From contig NZ_JAJUFQ010000014.1 of NCBI RefSeq assembly GCF_029263665.1, positions 46,624 to 110,623 of the forward strand: a stretch of DNA of 64,000 bases, in the 5' to 3' direction. How positions within the stretch are numbered: position 1 is the stretch's first letter; every line of letters begins with the position of its first letter. The notes below the pieces were generated by a model that made no database searches, had not been told where the DNA came from, and worked only from the letters and a program-made list of their open reading frames with translations. A program made the position numbers and the translations under genes. Of this stretch, positions 18,316 through 27,433 are shown one piece after another. Source of the DNA: Halomonas sp. Lineage in GTDB: Bacteria; Pseudomonadota; Gammaproteobacteria; Pseudomonadales; Halomonadaceae.

Positions 18316-18373
18316 CAGAGCAGTGTGCCCTTATCATGGTGAATGATCTACGCACACTCTTGCCGTACAGGAA

Positions 18374-19087
18374 TCATTGCAAGTGGCGGCCACCATCCAC
18401 CGCCAACGTCGTGCCCGTCACGTAACGATTATCAAGCAGATAGCGCAGGCTCTGATAGATCACCCCAGGACCAGGCACCATCTGCATCGCTGACTTGCTC
18501 CTGGCCTTGGCAGCATATTCTTCATCATCACCAGGATTGAGCATGATCAAGGCCGGAGCAATGGCATTGACCTGAATGGAAGGTGCATACAGCGCAGCAA
18601 ACGATAGGGTCAGGTTGTCCAGACCCGCCTTGGTCGCAGCATAGGCAGCATGCTTTCTTGAGCCCTTCTGCACCACGTAATCGGTCATGTGGATAATGTC
18701 ACGCTGAGGCTCGGCACAGGCATCGAGCAGCTCCCGGGCATGCAGATTGATCAGGTAGGGTGCCTGCATGTGCACCCGGAACAGACGCTCGAAGATGGCA
18801 CCCGCATCCTCATCTCGGCTGTCCGGAGCCCAGTCGCTGGCATTGTGGACGATAGCTCGCAGTGATGAAGTCTGGGTCTTCAGCCGGGCGATGAAGTCGA
18901 GTATTCCCGCTTCACTGGAAAAATCCGCCTGTAGCGTCACGATACCGCGCTTGCGCATATCATCAAGCGCTTCTCGCTCGTGGCGATAGCTGATGATGAC
19001 CTGGTGACCATCATCGACCAGACGCTCTGCACAATGACGTCCAAGGCGCTGGGCACCACCGGTGATCAGAATCGGAGAAGCACTCAT
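18374..19087 (-). CDS. folM: Dihydromonapterin reductase / dihydrofolate reductase FolM (SDR family)
   Basis: A 237-residue short-chain dehydrogenase. It begins MSASPILITGGAQRLGRHCAERL, the FolM-type cofactor loop (GGAQRLG), and contains IVHNASDW, the catalytic-type AAYAATKAGLDNLTLSFA (YxxxK) and a C-terminal TGTTLAVDGGRHL typical of the FolM/pteridine-reductase branch. FolM reduces dihydromonapterin to tetrahydromonapterin and has weak dihydrofolate reductase activity. Nearby folate genes (folE, folX) are not in the window, so the assignment rests on sequence. It starts 69 nt after the fre stop on the same strand. Confidence 0.85.
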   Translation of the reverse strand: MSASPILITGGAQRLGRHCAERLVDDGHQVIISYRHEREALDDMRKRGIVTLQADFSSEAGILDFIARLKTQTSSLRAIVHNASDWAPDSRDEDAGAIFERLFRVHMQAPYLINLHARELLDACAEPQRDIIHMTDYVVQKGSRKHAAYAATKAGLDNLTLSFAALYAPSIQVNAIAPALIMLNPGDDEEYAAKARSKSAMQMVPGPGVIYQSLRYLLDNRYVTGTTLAVDGGRHLQ

Positions 19088-19156
19088 CGTTACCGTCCCT
19101 CGCTCAGGGTTGTTCCCCTGCTTTCATGGCCATTGCCAGCCAACTTTTTCCTGGAT

Positions 19157-19948
19157 CTAATCCTGCTTCTGGCCTTCCTGTACAGCCTTGCCTGCGCAAC
19201 TGGCTGATATCAAGGGAGCACGTGGCGCATAGGAGAACACATCGGAAAATACTCGTGCTTCATCAAGCCCCAGGGGTGCCAACACATCCAGACAGGCATA
19301 TACCATTCCAGGAGAGCCGGACAGATAGACGTCCTCCGCAGAAACGTCGCTCAAGGCCTCGGCAAGCGCAATATCGATTCGTCCATGGTGGCCAACCACC
19401 CTATCCTCTGCAAAGCCTTCTTCGAACCCTGTCTCGCAGACACCATGGAACACCAGGTTGTCGGCACCACGAACCCACTCTCTCACCATGGTTTCAGCAT
19501 AGAGATCTCGACGATCCTTGGCCGCCCACCACAATGAGACCGGGCGCTCAGGCGTCACATGATGCACTTCCTCGATAATGGCCTTCATCTGGGCGAACCC
19601 GGTGCCTGCAGCAATCAGCAGCAATGGACGTTGGCTTTCGACATCAAGTACGCAATCGCCACTGGGAAGACGCACCTCGAGATGCTCAGCCACTACCAGC
19701 ATTCGACGCAGCAAGGCCGAGTTGGAACGCTCAGGCCAATGCTGGATATGCAATTCCAGCAGGCCATCTCCAGCATGACGACTGGCAATGGAAAAAGGCA
19801 CCCAAGTGCCCTCATCGAGACGCATTTCCAGGTATTGTCCTGGAGCATGGGCCATGGCTTCCGCACGCCCTTCCAGCAGCACGCGGAATACATCAGGGGT
19901 AAGGTCCGAGACCTCAAGGACTTGGCAGGTCAGAGTCCGTGCCGTCAT
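19157..19948 (-). CDS. fre: NAD(P)H-flavin reductase Fre
   Basis: A 263-residue ferredoxin-reductase-like oxidoreductase. The flavin-binding stretch reads [21 protein letters not shown] (SIAS with Phe where Tyr is common), and the NAD(P)-binding part has [20 protein letters not shown] and the C-terminal [16 protein letters not shown]. Fre uses NAD(P)H to reduce free flavins. It overlaps the end of ubiD by 4 nt. The ubiD-fre pair is classical, since reduced FMN from a flavin reductase is the precursor for the prenylated FMN cofactor of UbiD. Confidence 0.9.
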   Translation of the reverse strand: MTARTLTCQVLEVSDLTPDVFRVLLEGRAEAMAHAPGQYLEMRLDEGTWVPFSIASRHAGDGLLELHIQHWPERSNSALLRRMLVVAEHLEVRLPSGDCVLDVESQRPLLLIAAGTGFAQMKAIIEEVHHVTPERPVSLWWAAKDRRDLYAETMVREWVRGADNLVFHGVCETGFEEGFAEDRVVGHHGRIDIALAEALSDVSAEDVYLSGSPGMVYACLDVLAPLGLDEARVFSDVFSYAPRAPLISASCAGKAVQEGQKQD

Positions 19949-21438
19949 GTCGACCTCTTGTCTGTATCAGGGAGAGGAATGCCTAGATCATTCCAGCGCT
20001 GGCTGACTCGTGTCTTGACGGATTCATCCATGACAATGGGCTCTCCCCACTCACGGTCAGTCTCACCAGGCCATTTATTGGTCGCATCGAGTCCCATCTT
20101 GGAACCCAGCCCTGCCACCGGAGAGGCGAAATCCAGGTAATCGATAGGTGTGTTATCCACCAGAACAGTATCGCGAGCCGGGTCCATACGGGTGGTGATT
20201 GCCCAGATCACATCCTGCCAATTGCGCGCATCGATATCATCGTCGACGACCACCACAAACTTGGTGTACATGAACTGGCGTAGAAAGCTCCACACTCCCA
20301 TCATCACGCGCTTGGCATGGCCGGGGTATTGTTTCTTCATGGTCACCACGGCCATGCGGTAGGAGCAGCCTTCCGGAGGAAGGTAGAAGTCCTGAATCTC
20401 CGGGAATTGGCGACGCAGGATAGGCACGAAGACTTCGTTCAGCGCCAGCCCCAGAATCGCAGGCTCATCAGGAGGGCGACCGGTATAGGTAGAGTGATAA
20501 ATGGCATTTTCACGCATGGTCATGCGCGTGACGGTAAATACCGGAAACGTCTCGACTTCGTTGTAATATCCCGTGTGATCACCGTAGGGGCCTTCCGGCG
20601 CCGTGTCATCAGGATAAATGAAGCCTTCGAGAATGATTTCCGCCGAAGCCGGCACCTGCAGATCCGCATGCCCGCACTTGACCAGCTCGGTACGCGATCC
20701 ACGCAACAGGCCGGCAAAAGCATACTCGGACAGCGTATCGGGTACCGGTGTCACAGCACCGAGAATGGTCGCCGGATCGGCACCCAACGCGACTGCCACG
20801 GGGAAAGGTTCATCGGGATGAAGCTTGCGAAACTCCTGGTAATCCAGAGCGCCGCCACGATGAGACAGCCAGCGCATGATCAGGCGGTTTTTCGACAACT
20901 TCTGCTGACGATAGATACCGAGGTTCTGGCGTGACTTGCCGGGTCCCTTGGTTACCACCAGAGGCCAGGTCACCAGAGGCGCAGCATCACCCGGCCAGCA
21001 GTGCTGAATCGGCAGGCGATCGAGATCGACCTCATCATCTTCATAGACCAGAGCTTGCACCGGGGCCGAGCGCACGGTCTTGGGGCTCATGCTCATCACT
21101 TGCTTGAAGATAGGCAGCTTTTCCCAAGCATCACGCAAGCCTTTGGGGGGTTCAGGCTCCTTGAGGAAGGCCAGCAGTTCACCGACCTCCCGCAGGGCAT
21201 CCACAGAATCCTGCCCCATCCCCAAAGCAACCCGGTGGGGTGTGCCAAACAGGTTGCCAAGCAACGGCATCTTCGAGCCTTTCACGTTCTCGAACAGCAA
21301 GGCAGGGCCGCCAGCGCGCAAAGTGCGATCGCAAATCTCGGTGATCTCGAGATAGGGATCCACTTCAGCTGTCACCCGCTTGAGCTCACCAGCCTCTTCC
21401 AGAACAGCGATGAACTCACGCAAGTCACGATACTTCAT
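19945..21438 (-). CDS. ubiD: 4-hydroxy-3-polyprenylbenzoate decarboxylase UbiD
   Basis: A 497-residue UbiD, the prenyl-FMN-dependent decarboxylase of ubiquinone synthesis. It starts [22 protein letters not shown] and shows the family's conserved stretches, including NLGIYRQQ (cofactor/metal region), [26 protein letters not shown] with the active-site Arg/Glu neighbourhood, and [18 protein letters not shown]. Length matches E. coli UbiD. It is followed by fre with a 4-nt overlap. The gene that makes the cofactor (ubiX) is not in this window. Confidence 0.97.
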   Translation of the reverse strand: MKYRDLREFIAVLEEAGELKRVTAEVDPYLEITEICDRTLRAGGPALLFENVKGSKMPLLGNLFGTPHRVALGMGQDSVDALREVGELLAFLKEPEPPKGLRDAWEKLPIFKQVMSMSPKTVRSAPVQALVYEDDEVDLDRLPIQHCWPGDAAPLVTWPLVVTKGPGKSRQNLGIYRQQKLSKNRLIMRWLSHRGGALDYQEFRKLHPDEPFPVAVALGADPATILGAVTPVPDTLSEYAFAGLLRGSRTELVKCGHADLQVPASAEIILEGFIYPDDTAPEGPYGDHTGYYNEVETFPVFTVTRMTMRENAIYHSTYTGRPPDEPAILGLALNEVFVPILRRQFPEIQDFYLPPEGCSYRMAVVTMKKQYPGHAKRVMMGVWSFLRQFMYTKFVVVVDDDIDARNWQDVIWAITTRMDPARDTVLVDNTPIDYLDFASPVAGLGSKMGLDATNKWPGETDREWGEPIVMDESVKTRVSQRWNDLGIPLPDTDKRST

Positions 21439-21492
21439 GCGATTTTCTCGCTTCCAATACTCGAAAAGGGCAGCATATCACGGCCTGGGCCA

Positions 21493-21513
21493 TAAGCCGT
21501 AAGCTGTATGCTT
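21493..21513. repeat. Degenerate TAAGCCG heptamer repeats
   Basis: Three consecutive heptamers, TAAGCCG, TAAGCTG and TATGCTT, lie between ubiD and the rho terminator. The same heptamer occurs four times in a row at 63623-63650. This suggests a small intergenic repeat family in this genome. Confidence 0.55.
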
Positions 21514-21515
21514 CG

Positions 21516-21557
21516 AAACAAAACAACCTCCTCGAGATTCGGCTCCAGGAGGTTGTT
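21516..21557 (-). terminator. Rho-independent terminator of rho
   Basis: A perfect 11-bp stem (21522-21532 with 21547-21557), 14-nt loop, followed on the minus strand by TTTGTTTC. It is 63 nt past the rho stop on its strand. Confidence 0.85.
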
Positions 21558-21619
21558 GCTTGAAGCAACCTGCTTGTATCACATGCCTGGAGTTACCCTC
21601 CTCAAGGCATTCCCGTCAC

Positions 21620-22879
21620 TCAGCGGCGCTTCATGGCTTCGAAGAACTCAAGATTCGTCTTGGTATCCTTCAGACGATCGATCAGGAACTCTGTCGCAGC
21701 AGTGTCATCCATTGGATTGAGCAGCTTGCGCAGGATCCACATGCGCTGCATTTCATCCTCGGAGGCAATCAGGTCCTCGCGACGAGTACCAGAGCGTCTG
21801 ATGTTGATGGCGGGATAGACACGACGTTCCGCCAGGCGGCGATCCAGGTGGGCTTCCATGTTGCCGGTCCCCTTGAACTCCTCGAAGATCACCTCGTCCA
21901 TCTTGGAGCCAGTATCGACCAGAGCGGTGGCAATGATGGTCAGGCTGCCACCTTCTTCGATGTTACGGGCGGCACCGAAGAAACGCTTGGGTTTTTCCAG
22001 CGCATGGGCGTCGACACCACCGGTGAGCACTTTGCCGGATGACGGCACCACGGTGTTGTAAGCACGCGCCAGACGAGTGATGGAATCAAGCAGGATGACG
22101 ACATCCTTCTTGTGCTCCACCAGACGCTTGGCCTTCTCGATAACCATCTCGGCCACCTGAACATGACGGGCCGGAGGCTCATCAAAGGTGGAAGCCACCA
22201 CTTCACCTCGTACCGTGCGTGACATCTCGGTCACTTCCTCCGGGCGCTCGTCGATCAACAGGACGATCAACTGACACTCGGGATTATTACGGGTAATGGA
22301 GGTCGCGATGTTCTGCAGCATCAGCGTCTTACCTGCCTTGGGCGGCGAGACGATCAGGCCACGCTGGCCTTTGCCGATAGGTGCAGTGAGATCGATGATG
22401 CGAGCGGTGAGGTCTTCCGTGGAGCCGTTGCCGATCTCCATGCGCAGACGCTCTTGAGGGAATAGCGGGGTAAGGTTTTCAAACAGGATCTTGTGCTTGG
22501 CATTTTCCGGTCGATCCAGGTTGATCTGGCTGACCTTGAGCAGAGCGAAATAACGTTCGCCCTCTTTCGGCGGCCGGATCTTGCCGGAAATGGTATCCCC
22601 CTTGCGCAGATTGAAACGGCGAATCTGCGAGGGCGACACATAGATATCGTCTGGCCCGGCGAGGTAGGAACTATCCGCGCTGCGCAGAAATCCGAAACCA
22701 TCCTGGAGGATTTCAAGAACACCGTCGCCGAAGATATCTTCGCCGCTCTTGGCGTGTTTCTTGAGAATGGCAAAGATGATGTCTTGCTTGCGGGACCGTG
22801 CCAGGTTGTCGATACCCATCTCACGTGCGATATCGAGAAGCTCCGGTACGGGCTTTTGCTTGAGTTCGGTCAGGTTCAT
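21620..22879 (-). CDS. rho: Transcription termination factor Rho
   Basis: A 419-residue Rho, the hexameric RNA-dependent ATPase of factor-dependent termination. The N-terminal domain starts [22 protein letters not shown], then the cold-shock-like RNA-binding fold with GFGFLR and [16 protein letters not shown]. The P-loop is SPPKAGKT (178-185), followed by [11 protein letters not shown] and the Q/R-loop region ([12 protein letters not shown]). Length equals E. coli Rho. The ATG has only a weak ribosome binding site. In many gammaproteobacteria trxA precedes rho; here no thioredoxin gene is found upstream. Confidence 0.98.
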   Translation of the reverse strand: MNLTELKQKPVPELLDIAREMGIDNLARSRKQDIIFAILKKHAKSGEDIFGDGVLEILQDGFGFLRSADSSYLAGPDDIYVSPSQIRRFNLRKGDTISGKIRPPKEGERYFALLKVSQINLDRPENAKHKILFENLTPLFPQERLRMEIGNGSTEDLTARIIDLTAPIGKGQRGLIVSPPKAGKTLMLQNIATSITRNNPECQLIVLLIDERPEEVTEMSRTVRGEVVASTFDEPPARHVQVAEMVIEKAKRLVEHKKDVVILLDSITRLARAYNTVVPSSGKVLTGGVDAHALEKPKRFFGAARNIEEGGSLTIIATALVDTGSKMDEVIFEEFKGTGNMEAHLDRRLAERRVYPAINIRRSGTRREDLIASEDEMQRMWILRKLLNPMDDTAATEFLIDRLKDTKTNLEFFEAMKRR

Positions 22880-23346
22880 CAGAGTTCAGAAATTACTCGT
22901 GGAAGCCGGGCGGCATGGCGCCGTCGCGATAAAGGATAGTGAGGGGCGAAAACGACGCCACTTGAGTGCGTTCAGAGCCCGGAGGCCGCTCTCTCAGACG
23001 GCTTCAAAGATATAGTCATGGGCCGGGGACTCCCGTCTACATGTAGATGGAGGAGATCCGAGCCAGCGTCTGGACTTGGGAGCAGACTCTACCGCCTATT
23101 ATCAGCATCGCGTGGCCGAAACCTTCAGCGGAGCTGACGTGATGCTCTTTTCATCACAACGTGGGCTGTCTGACGACTTGGGATGGTCTCGCAGCGGAGG
23201 CAGCAAGACCGGAAAACACATCCGCAACAGGCGAATGACACGATACTAGACAACAGTGAGGAGGAACGCAAGTCCCTGAGCGCGGTAAGATTGACATCCG
23301 CGGGAGGCAGTCGCAACCTAACGCCATATCAAGTGAAGGACCCACC
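22880..23346. other. Gene-free divergent region between rho and ppx
   Basis: 467 bp with no supported gene. It must hold the promoters of rho (-) and ppx (+) and their leaders. A 12-bp palindrome TCTACATGTAGA occurs at 23035-23046. A TTGACA at 23290-23295 is placed like a ppx -35 element, but no convincing -10 follows at 16-18 nt. No CGPC-motif thioredoxin remnant was seen on either strand. Short ORFs here lack ribosome binding sites. Confidence 0.6.
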
Positions 23347-24894
23347 ATGACCCAGCCCCTGGATACGCTCAGCGCCTTACGTGAGTCTCCTGGCGATTCC
23401 GACCTCACTCGTTTCGCTGCCATTGACCTTGGATCCAACAGCTTCCACCTGCTGGTCGCCAATTATCAGGATGACCGCCTGCAGGTCGTTGCACGGCTCG
23501 GGGAGAAAGTGCAACTGGCTGCTGGTCTCGACGATGATGGCCTGCTCAGCGAGGAAGCCATGACCCGAGCACTGGACTGCCTGGCTCGCTTCGCTCCTTT
23601 CCTTGAAGATATTCCTGCTTCGCGCATGCGTGTGGTCGGCACCAACGCCCTGCGCGATGCCGATAACAGCCAGATTTTCATAGAACGTGCCGAGGCTCTG
23701 CTCGGTACCCGCATCGAGATCATTGCCGGCCGTGAAGAAGCCCGCCTGATTTACCTTGGTGCGGCTCACGCTCTGGCTGAAACAGGTCGACGCCTGATTG
23801 TCGATATCGGCGGCGGCTCTACGGAGTTCATCATCGGCGAACACTTTGAGCCCATGGCGCTGGAAAGCCTGCGCATGGGATGTGTCACCTACACCCAGCG
23901 TTTCTTCGATAGCGGCGAGATCAGTGAAAAACGCATGCGCCAGGCAGAGCTGGCCGCCCTTTCCGAACTGGCCAGTATCCGCCGCCCTTACACACGCCTC
24001 GGCTGGCAGGATCCGGTGGGTTCCAGCGGCACCATCAAGGCTGCTGCTGCCGTTCTGGCCGCCAGTGGGGATGCCACGGAGGGTGTGATCACTCGGGAAG
24101 GACTCGCCAAGCTGCGCAAGCGTCTGATCAAGTGCAAGCTGCTGAGCAAGGTCGCCATGGATGGGCTCAAGCCTGATCGTGCACGGGTATTTCCTGCTGG
24201 GATTGCCATCCTCGGTGCCGTATTCGAAGCATTCGACCTGGAAGAAATGCGCTTCGCCGATGGCGCACTGCGCGAGGGTGTGCTGTATGACATGGCTGGA
24301 CGGAACAGCCCAGAAGATTCACGTCTAAAAAGTCTCGAATCACTGGCGCGTAGCTACAATGTCGATACGCGACAGGCAGACAATGTCGCCGCCACCGCCA
24401 AGGCACTATGGCAACAAGTTCGCGATGATTGGGAGCTTGACGATGATCAGGCGCGCTTCCTGGACTGGGCATGCTGGATGCATGAAATTGGCCAGGCTAT
24501 CTCGCATAGTCAGTTTCATCGCCATGGCGCCTACCTGCTGGAACATTCCGATTTGTCAGGCTTTTCGCGACCGGAGCAGCGCCTGCTCTCGTTTCTGGTG
24601 CGCGCTCACCGACGCAAGTTCCCCATCAAGGAGTGGCAGGCACTGCCAGCCTCGGAACAGATCTCGTACCAACGCCTGGCCCGGTTGCTACGCCTGGCGG
24701 TGTTACTCAATCATTCACGCCCCGAACAGCCACCAGAGATTCCGAAGCTCAGTGCCAATGGAGAAACTCTGCACTTGGCCATTCCTTACAGCGATGACCC
24801 AGGCCTGCTGAACACTGATCTGGAGCAGGAAGTGCAGTACATGGAGCAGACAAACTTTGGCCTGGTGCTGGAGCCAGAGAAGATCGAAGCCTGA
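23347..24894 (+). CDS. ppx: Exopolyphosphatase Ppx (Ppx/GppA family)
   Basis: A 515-residue Ppx, which releases terminal phosphates from polyphosphate. The actin-like fold is clear: FAAIDLGSNSFHLLVANYQ (phosphate loop 1), ALRDADNSQIFIERAE, GREEARLIYLGAAH, and VDIGGGSTEFIIG (phosphate loop 2). The C-terminal third is an HD-like helical domain (WACWMHEIGQAISHSQFHRHGAYLL), giving the longer Ppx form rather than a short GppA. It is divergent from rho. Together with ppk1 at 7.3-9.5 kb it sets polyphosphate turnover. Confidence 0.95.
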   Translation: MTQPLDTLSALRESPGDSDLTRFAAIDLGSNSFHLLVANYQDDRLQVVARLGEKVQLAAGLDDDGLLSEEAMTRALDCLARFAPFLEDIPASRMRVVGTNALRDADNSQIFIERAEALLGTRIEIIAGREEARLIYLGAAHALAETGRRLIVDIGGGSTEFIIGEHFEPMALESLRMGCVTYTQRFFDSGEISEKRMRQAELAALSELASIRRPYTRLGWQDPVGSSGTIKAAAAVLAASGDATEGVITREGLAKLRKRLIKCKLLSKVAMDGLKPDRARVFPAGIAILGAVFEAFDLEEMRFADGALREGVLYDMAGRNSPEDSRLKSLESLARSYNVDTRQADNVAATAKALWQQVRDDWELDDDQARFLDWACWMHEIGQAISHSQFHRHGAYLLEHSDLSGFSRPEQRLLSFLVRAHRRKFPIKEWQALPASEQISYQRLARLLRLAVLLNHSRPEQPPEIPKLSANGETLHLAIPYSDDPGLLNTDLEQEVQYMEQTNFGLVLEPEKIEA

Positions 24895-24925
24895 GCCTTC
24901 TTTTGACTCGCAGTAGGCCGGTTCT

Positions 24926-26218
24926 TCAGCCTCTTTCCCTTTGGCCAGAGAAAGCTACCCAATCCACTGCGACAGCCAACCAGCGGCCTTCGACAAGATC
25001 GAGGGCCGCAACGCTTTCACCGCCACACCATACCACCGCGATCGCCCGGCGCCGCCAGGGCGGCACATCTTCTTCCTGAAGCAGGCGCTTGAGATCGCGC
25101 CTTCCTCTCCCGGGCAGACATAGTCGCTCTCCCCCCTGTCGAGGGCGCACGATCAAGGCCACAGAAACGTCGTCATGCTGGTGCTGCAAGCGCACCTCAC
25201 ACGGCCCCCATGGCGTTTCCAGGGGACACTGGCCATTCCACTCAACTTCCTGGTCGAAGAACTGCGGATCTGCTGCCATCAACCATAGCGCTCCGCGCCA
25301 GCGCCGCGCTTCGCCCCCCGGCCAGCCAACATGAACTTGCGCATCGTCGCGAGCTTTCAACTGCGCCAACAGACTCTCGAGGCGAGCCGCTGGTGGAGAC
25401 GGCAAGCCGAGTCGGCTCGCACAGTGGCGTACGAGTAAACGCTGACGCGGCAATGACAGGGATGCCAACATGTCGACAGGCAACCGCTCAGGCATTCCGC
25501 CAAGGCGAGTCAGATCCTCCTCAGCAAACTCGTTGAGCAACCCATGAGCCTCTCCGGCCAACCCCGCTGTCGAGGCCAACGCAGCGCTGGCTCCAGGCCA
25601 ACGCTCGCCAAGCAATGGCATTACCTTGTGCCGGAGGTAGTTACGGTCCTGTTCGAGCTCTGCATTGGTAGGATCTTCGACCCAGGTCAGGCCGATTTCC
25701 CGAGCGGCAGTTTCCAACTCGGCACGAGAGACATCGAGTAGTGGGCGTTGGAGAGTGACACCCGCAATATCACGCTGATATGGCATGGAAGCCAGCCCGG
25801 TCACACCGGAACGACGTAATGCTGCGAGCAGGAAAGTCTCGGCCTGATCATCGCGATGCTGAGCCAGCCATAACACATCTCCCTGGCTGAGCCGTCGCGC
25901 GAATGCTGAGTAGCGGGCCCGACGCGCAGCACCTTCCAGACCTTCGCTACTGCTCAAGTCGACACTCACGGACTCGATGAAGAGCGGTACTTCAAGGTAC
26001 GAACACAGCCAACGGCAATGCGACTCGAAATCACCAGCCGCCGCCTGCAGCCCATGATTGACATGCAAGGCATATAACGGACGCCGGTGGCGCCGGCAAG
26101 CACTGGCCGCCAGGCTAAGCAGCAATGAAGAGTCCAGCCCTCCGGATAGCGCGATCCAAACAGCGCGCCCCGGCGGCAAAGCCACCAGGGCGCGTTCAAT
26201 ATGCGATGAAAGGCTCAT
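24926..26218 (-). CDS. tilS: tRNA(Ile)-lysidine synthase TilS
   Basis: A 430-residue TilS, which makes lysidine at position 34 of the CAU-anticodon tRNA(Ile), changing its identity from Met to Ile. The N-type ATP pyrophosphatase loop is SGGLDSS (about residues 25-31), followed by ALHVNHGLQ, VLWLAQHRDDQAETFLL and WVEDPTNAELEQDRNYLRHKVMPLL, the family signature. The C-terminal part (RGGERLCLPGRGRRDLKRLLQEEDVPPW) is the TilS C-terminal domain. It starts 26 nt after accA, so it probably belongs to the same transcript. Confidence 0.96.
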   Translation of the reverse strand: MSLSSHIERALVALPPGRAVWIALSGGLDSSLLLSLAASACRRHRRPLYALHVNHGLQAAAGDFESHCRWLCSYLEVPLFIESVSVDLSSSEGLEGAARRARYSAFARRLSQGDVLWLAQHRDDQAETFLLAALRRSGVTGLASMPYQRDIAGVTLQRPLLDVSRAELETAAREIGLTWVEDPTNAELEQDRNYLRHKVMPLLGERWPGASAALASTAGLAGEAHGLLNEFAEEDLTRLGGMPERLPVDMLASLSLPRQRLLVRHCASRLGLPSPPAARLESLLAQLKARDDAQVHVGWPGGEARRWRGALWLMAADPQFFDQEVEWNGQCPLETPWGPCEVRLQHQHDDVSVALIVRPRQGGERLCLPGRGRRDLKRLLQEEDVPPWRRRAIAVVWCGGESVAALDLVEGRWLAVAVDWVAFSGQRERG

Positions 26219-26244
26219 GTTCTGCCTCTCGGCGGCTCAGCAGC

Positions 26245-27198
26245 TCAAGCCGGAGCACCGTAGCTCATCAGGCGCTCATAGCGGCGCTCGAGCAGGGCGT
26301 CGGTATCCATGGCCTGGAGACGGTCCAGACTTTCACTGATGGCGTCTCGTACCCTACGGGCCGCTTCTTCGGGATAGCGATGAGCGCCCCCCAGGGGCTC
26401 CTTGATCAAGGTATCGACGAAACCCAGCTCCTTGAGGCGTGACGCGGTGATCCCCATGGCCTGGGCGGCGTCGGATGCACGCTCGGCGCTCTTCCACAGG
26501 ATGGAAGCACAACCCTCGGGGGAGATGACCGAGTAAGTGGAGTATTCAAGCATCAGCAACTCATCGCAGACCCCGATGGCCAAGGCACCGCCAGAGCCGC
26601 CCTCACCCACGACAGTGGAGACAATCGGGGTCTTGAGCCGAGACATCACTGCCAAATTGTAGGCAATCGCCTCACTCTGGCCACGCTCTTCTGCATCGAT
26701 ACCCGGATAGGCTCCAGGAGTGTCAATGAAAGTCAGTACCGGCATCTTGAAACGCTCGGCCATTTCCATCAGGCGGACGGCCTTGCGATAGCCTTCCGGA
26801 CGCGGCATACCGAAGTTGCGACGCACTTTTTCCTTCACGTCACGTCCCTTCTGGTGGCCAATCACCATCACCGGACGCTCATTGAAACGTGCTACACCAC
26901 CAACAATGGCGGCATCATCGGCAAACTCACGATCACCATGAAGCTCATCGAAGTCGGTAAAGACGTGTGCCAGATAATCCAGTGTATAGGGGCGTTGAGG
27001 ATGGCGCGACACCTGGGAGACCTGCCAGGCAGACAGATCCTTGAAGATCGATTCGGTAAGCTTGCGACTTTTTTCCTCGAGCCGGGAAATCTCGTCACTG
27101 AGATTGACCTGGCTATCGTTGCCGACCAGGCGCAGCTCTTCAATCTTGGCCTGCAATTCGGCGATGGGCTGTTCGAAATCGAGGTAATTGGGATTCAT
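26245..27198 (-). CDS. accA: Acetyl-CoA carboxylase carboxyltransferase subunit alpha AccA
   Basis: A 317-residue AccA, half of the carboxyltransferase that forms malonyl-CoA for fatty acid synthesis. It starts [23 protein letters not shown], with the family stretches [45 protein letters not shown] and [41 protein letters not shown] 27198 was preferred over TTG 27204 because homologues begin MNPN and AAGGCG precedes it. It follows dnaE on the same strand, as in E. coli. Confidence 0.97.
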   Translation of the reverse strand: MNPNYLDFEQPIAELQAKIEELRLVGNDSQVNLSDEISRLEEKSRKLTESIFKDLSAWQVSQVSRHPQRPYTLDYLAHVFTDFDELHGDREFADDAAIVGGVARFNERPVMVIGHQKGRDVKEKVRRNFGMPRPEGYRKAVRLMEMAERFKMPVLTFIDTPGAYPGIDAEERGQSEAIAYNLAVMSRLKTPIVSTVVGEGGSGGALAIGVCDELLMLEYSTYSVISPEGCASILWKSAERASDAAQAMGITASRLKELGFVDTLIKEPLGGAHRYPEEAARRVRDAISESLDRLQAMDTDALLERRYERLMSYGAPA

Positions 27199-27433
27199 GG
27201 GCAACGCCTTGTAGTCATCGAAAGGCAGACATGACGAATCGGATGTCTACCCATGGCAAAAATAAATTGGGGTGCATTATCGCACCCTGACAGGGCCACG
27301 CAAGGTAACAGACTCTACACAATAAGGAATCCTGATGCAGATGCAGTAACCATCGAGAGTCATGCGCCCATGGTTTATTCAACACGAGGGGTGTCGGCCC
27401 GGGTTTTGCCTGCACAGGACTCCATTCTATCGC

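Noticed and set aside
18203..18337. 44-codon hexapeptide-repeat ORF as a gene
   Set aside because: No ribosome binding site and no known family; it is better described as tandem-repeat DNA and kept only as an observation.
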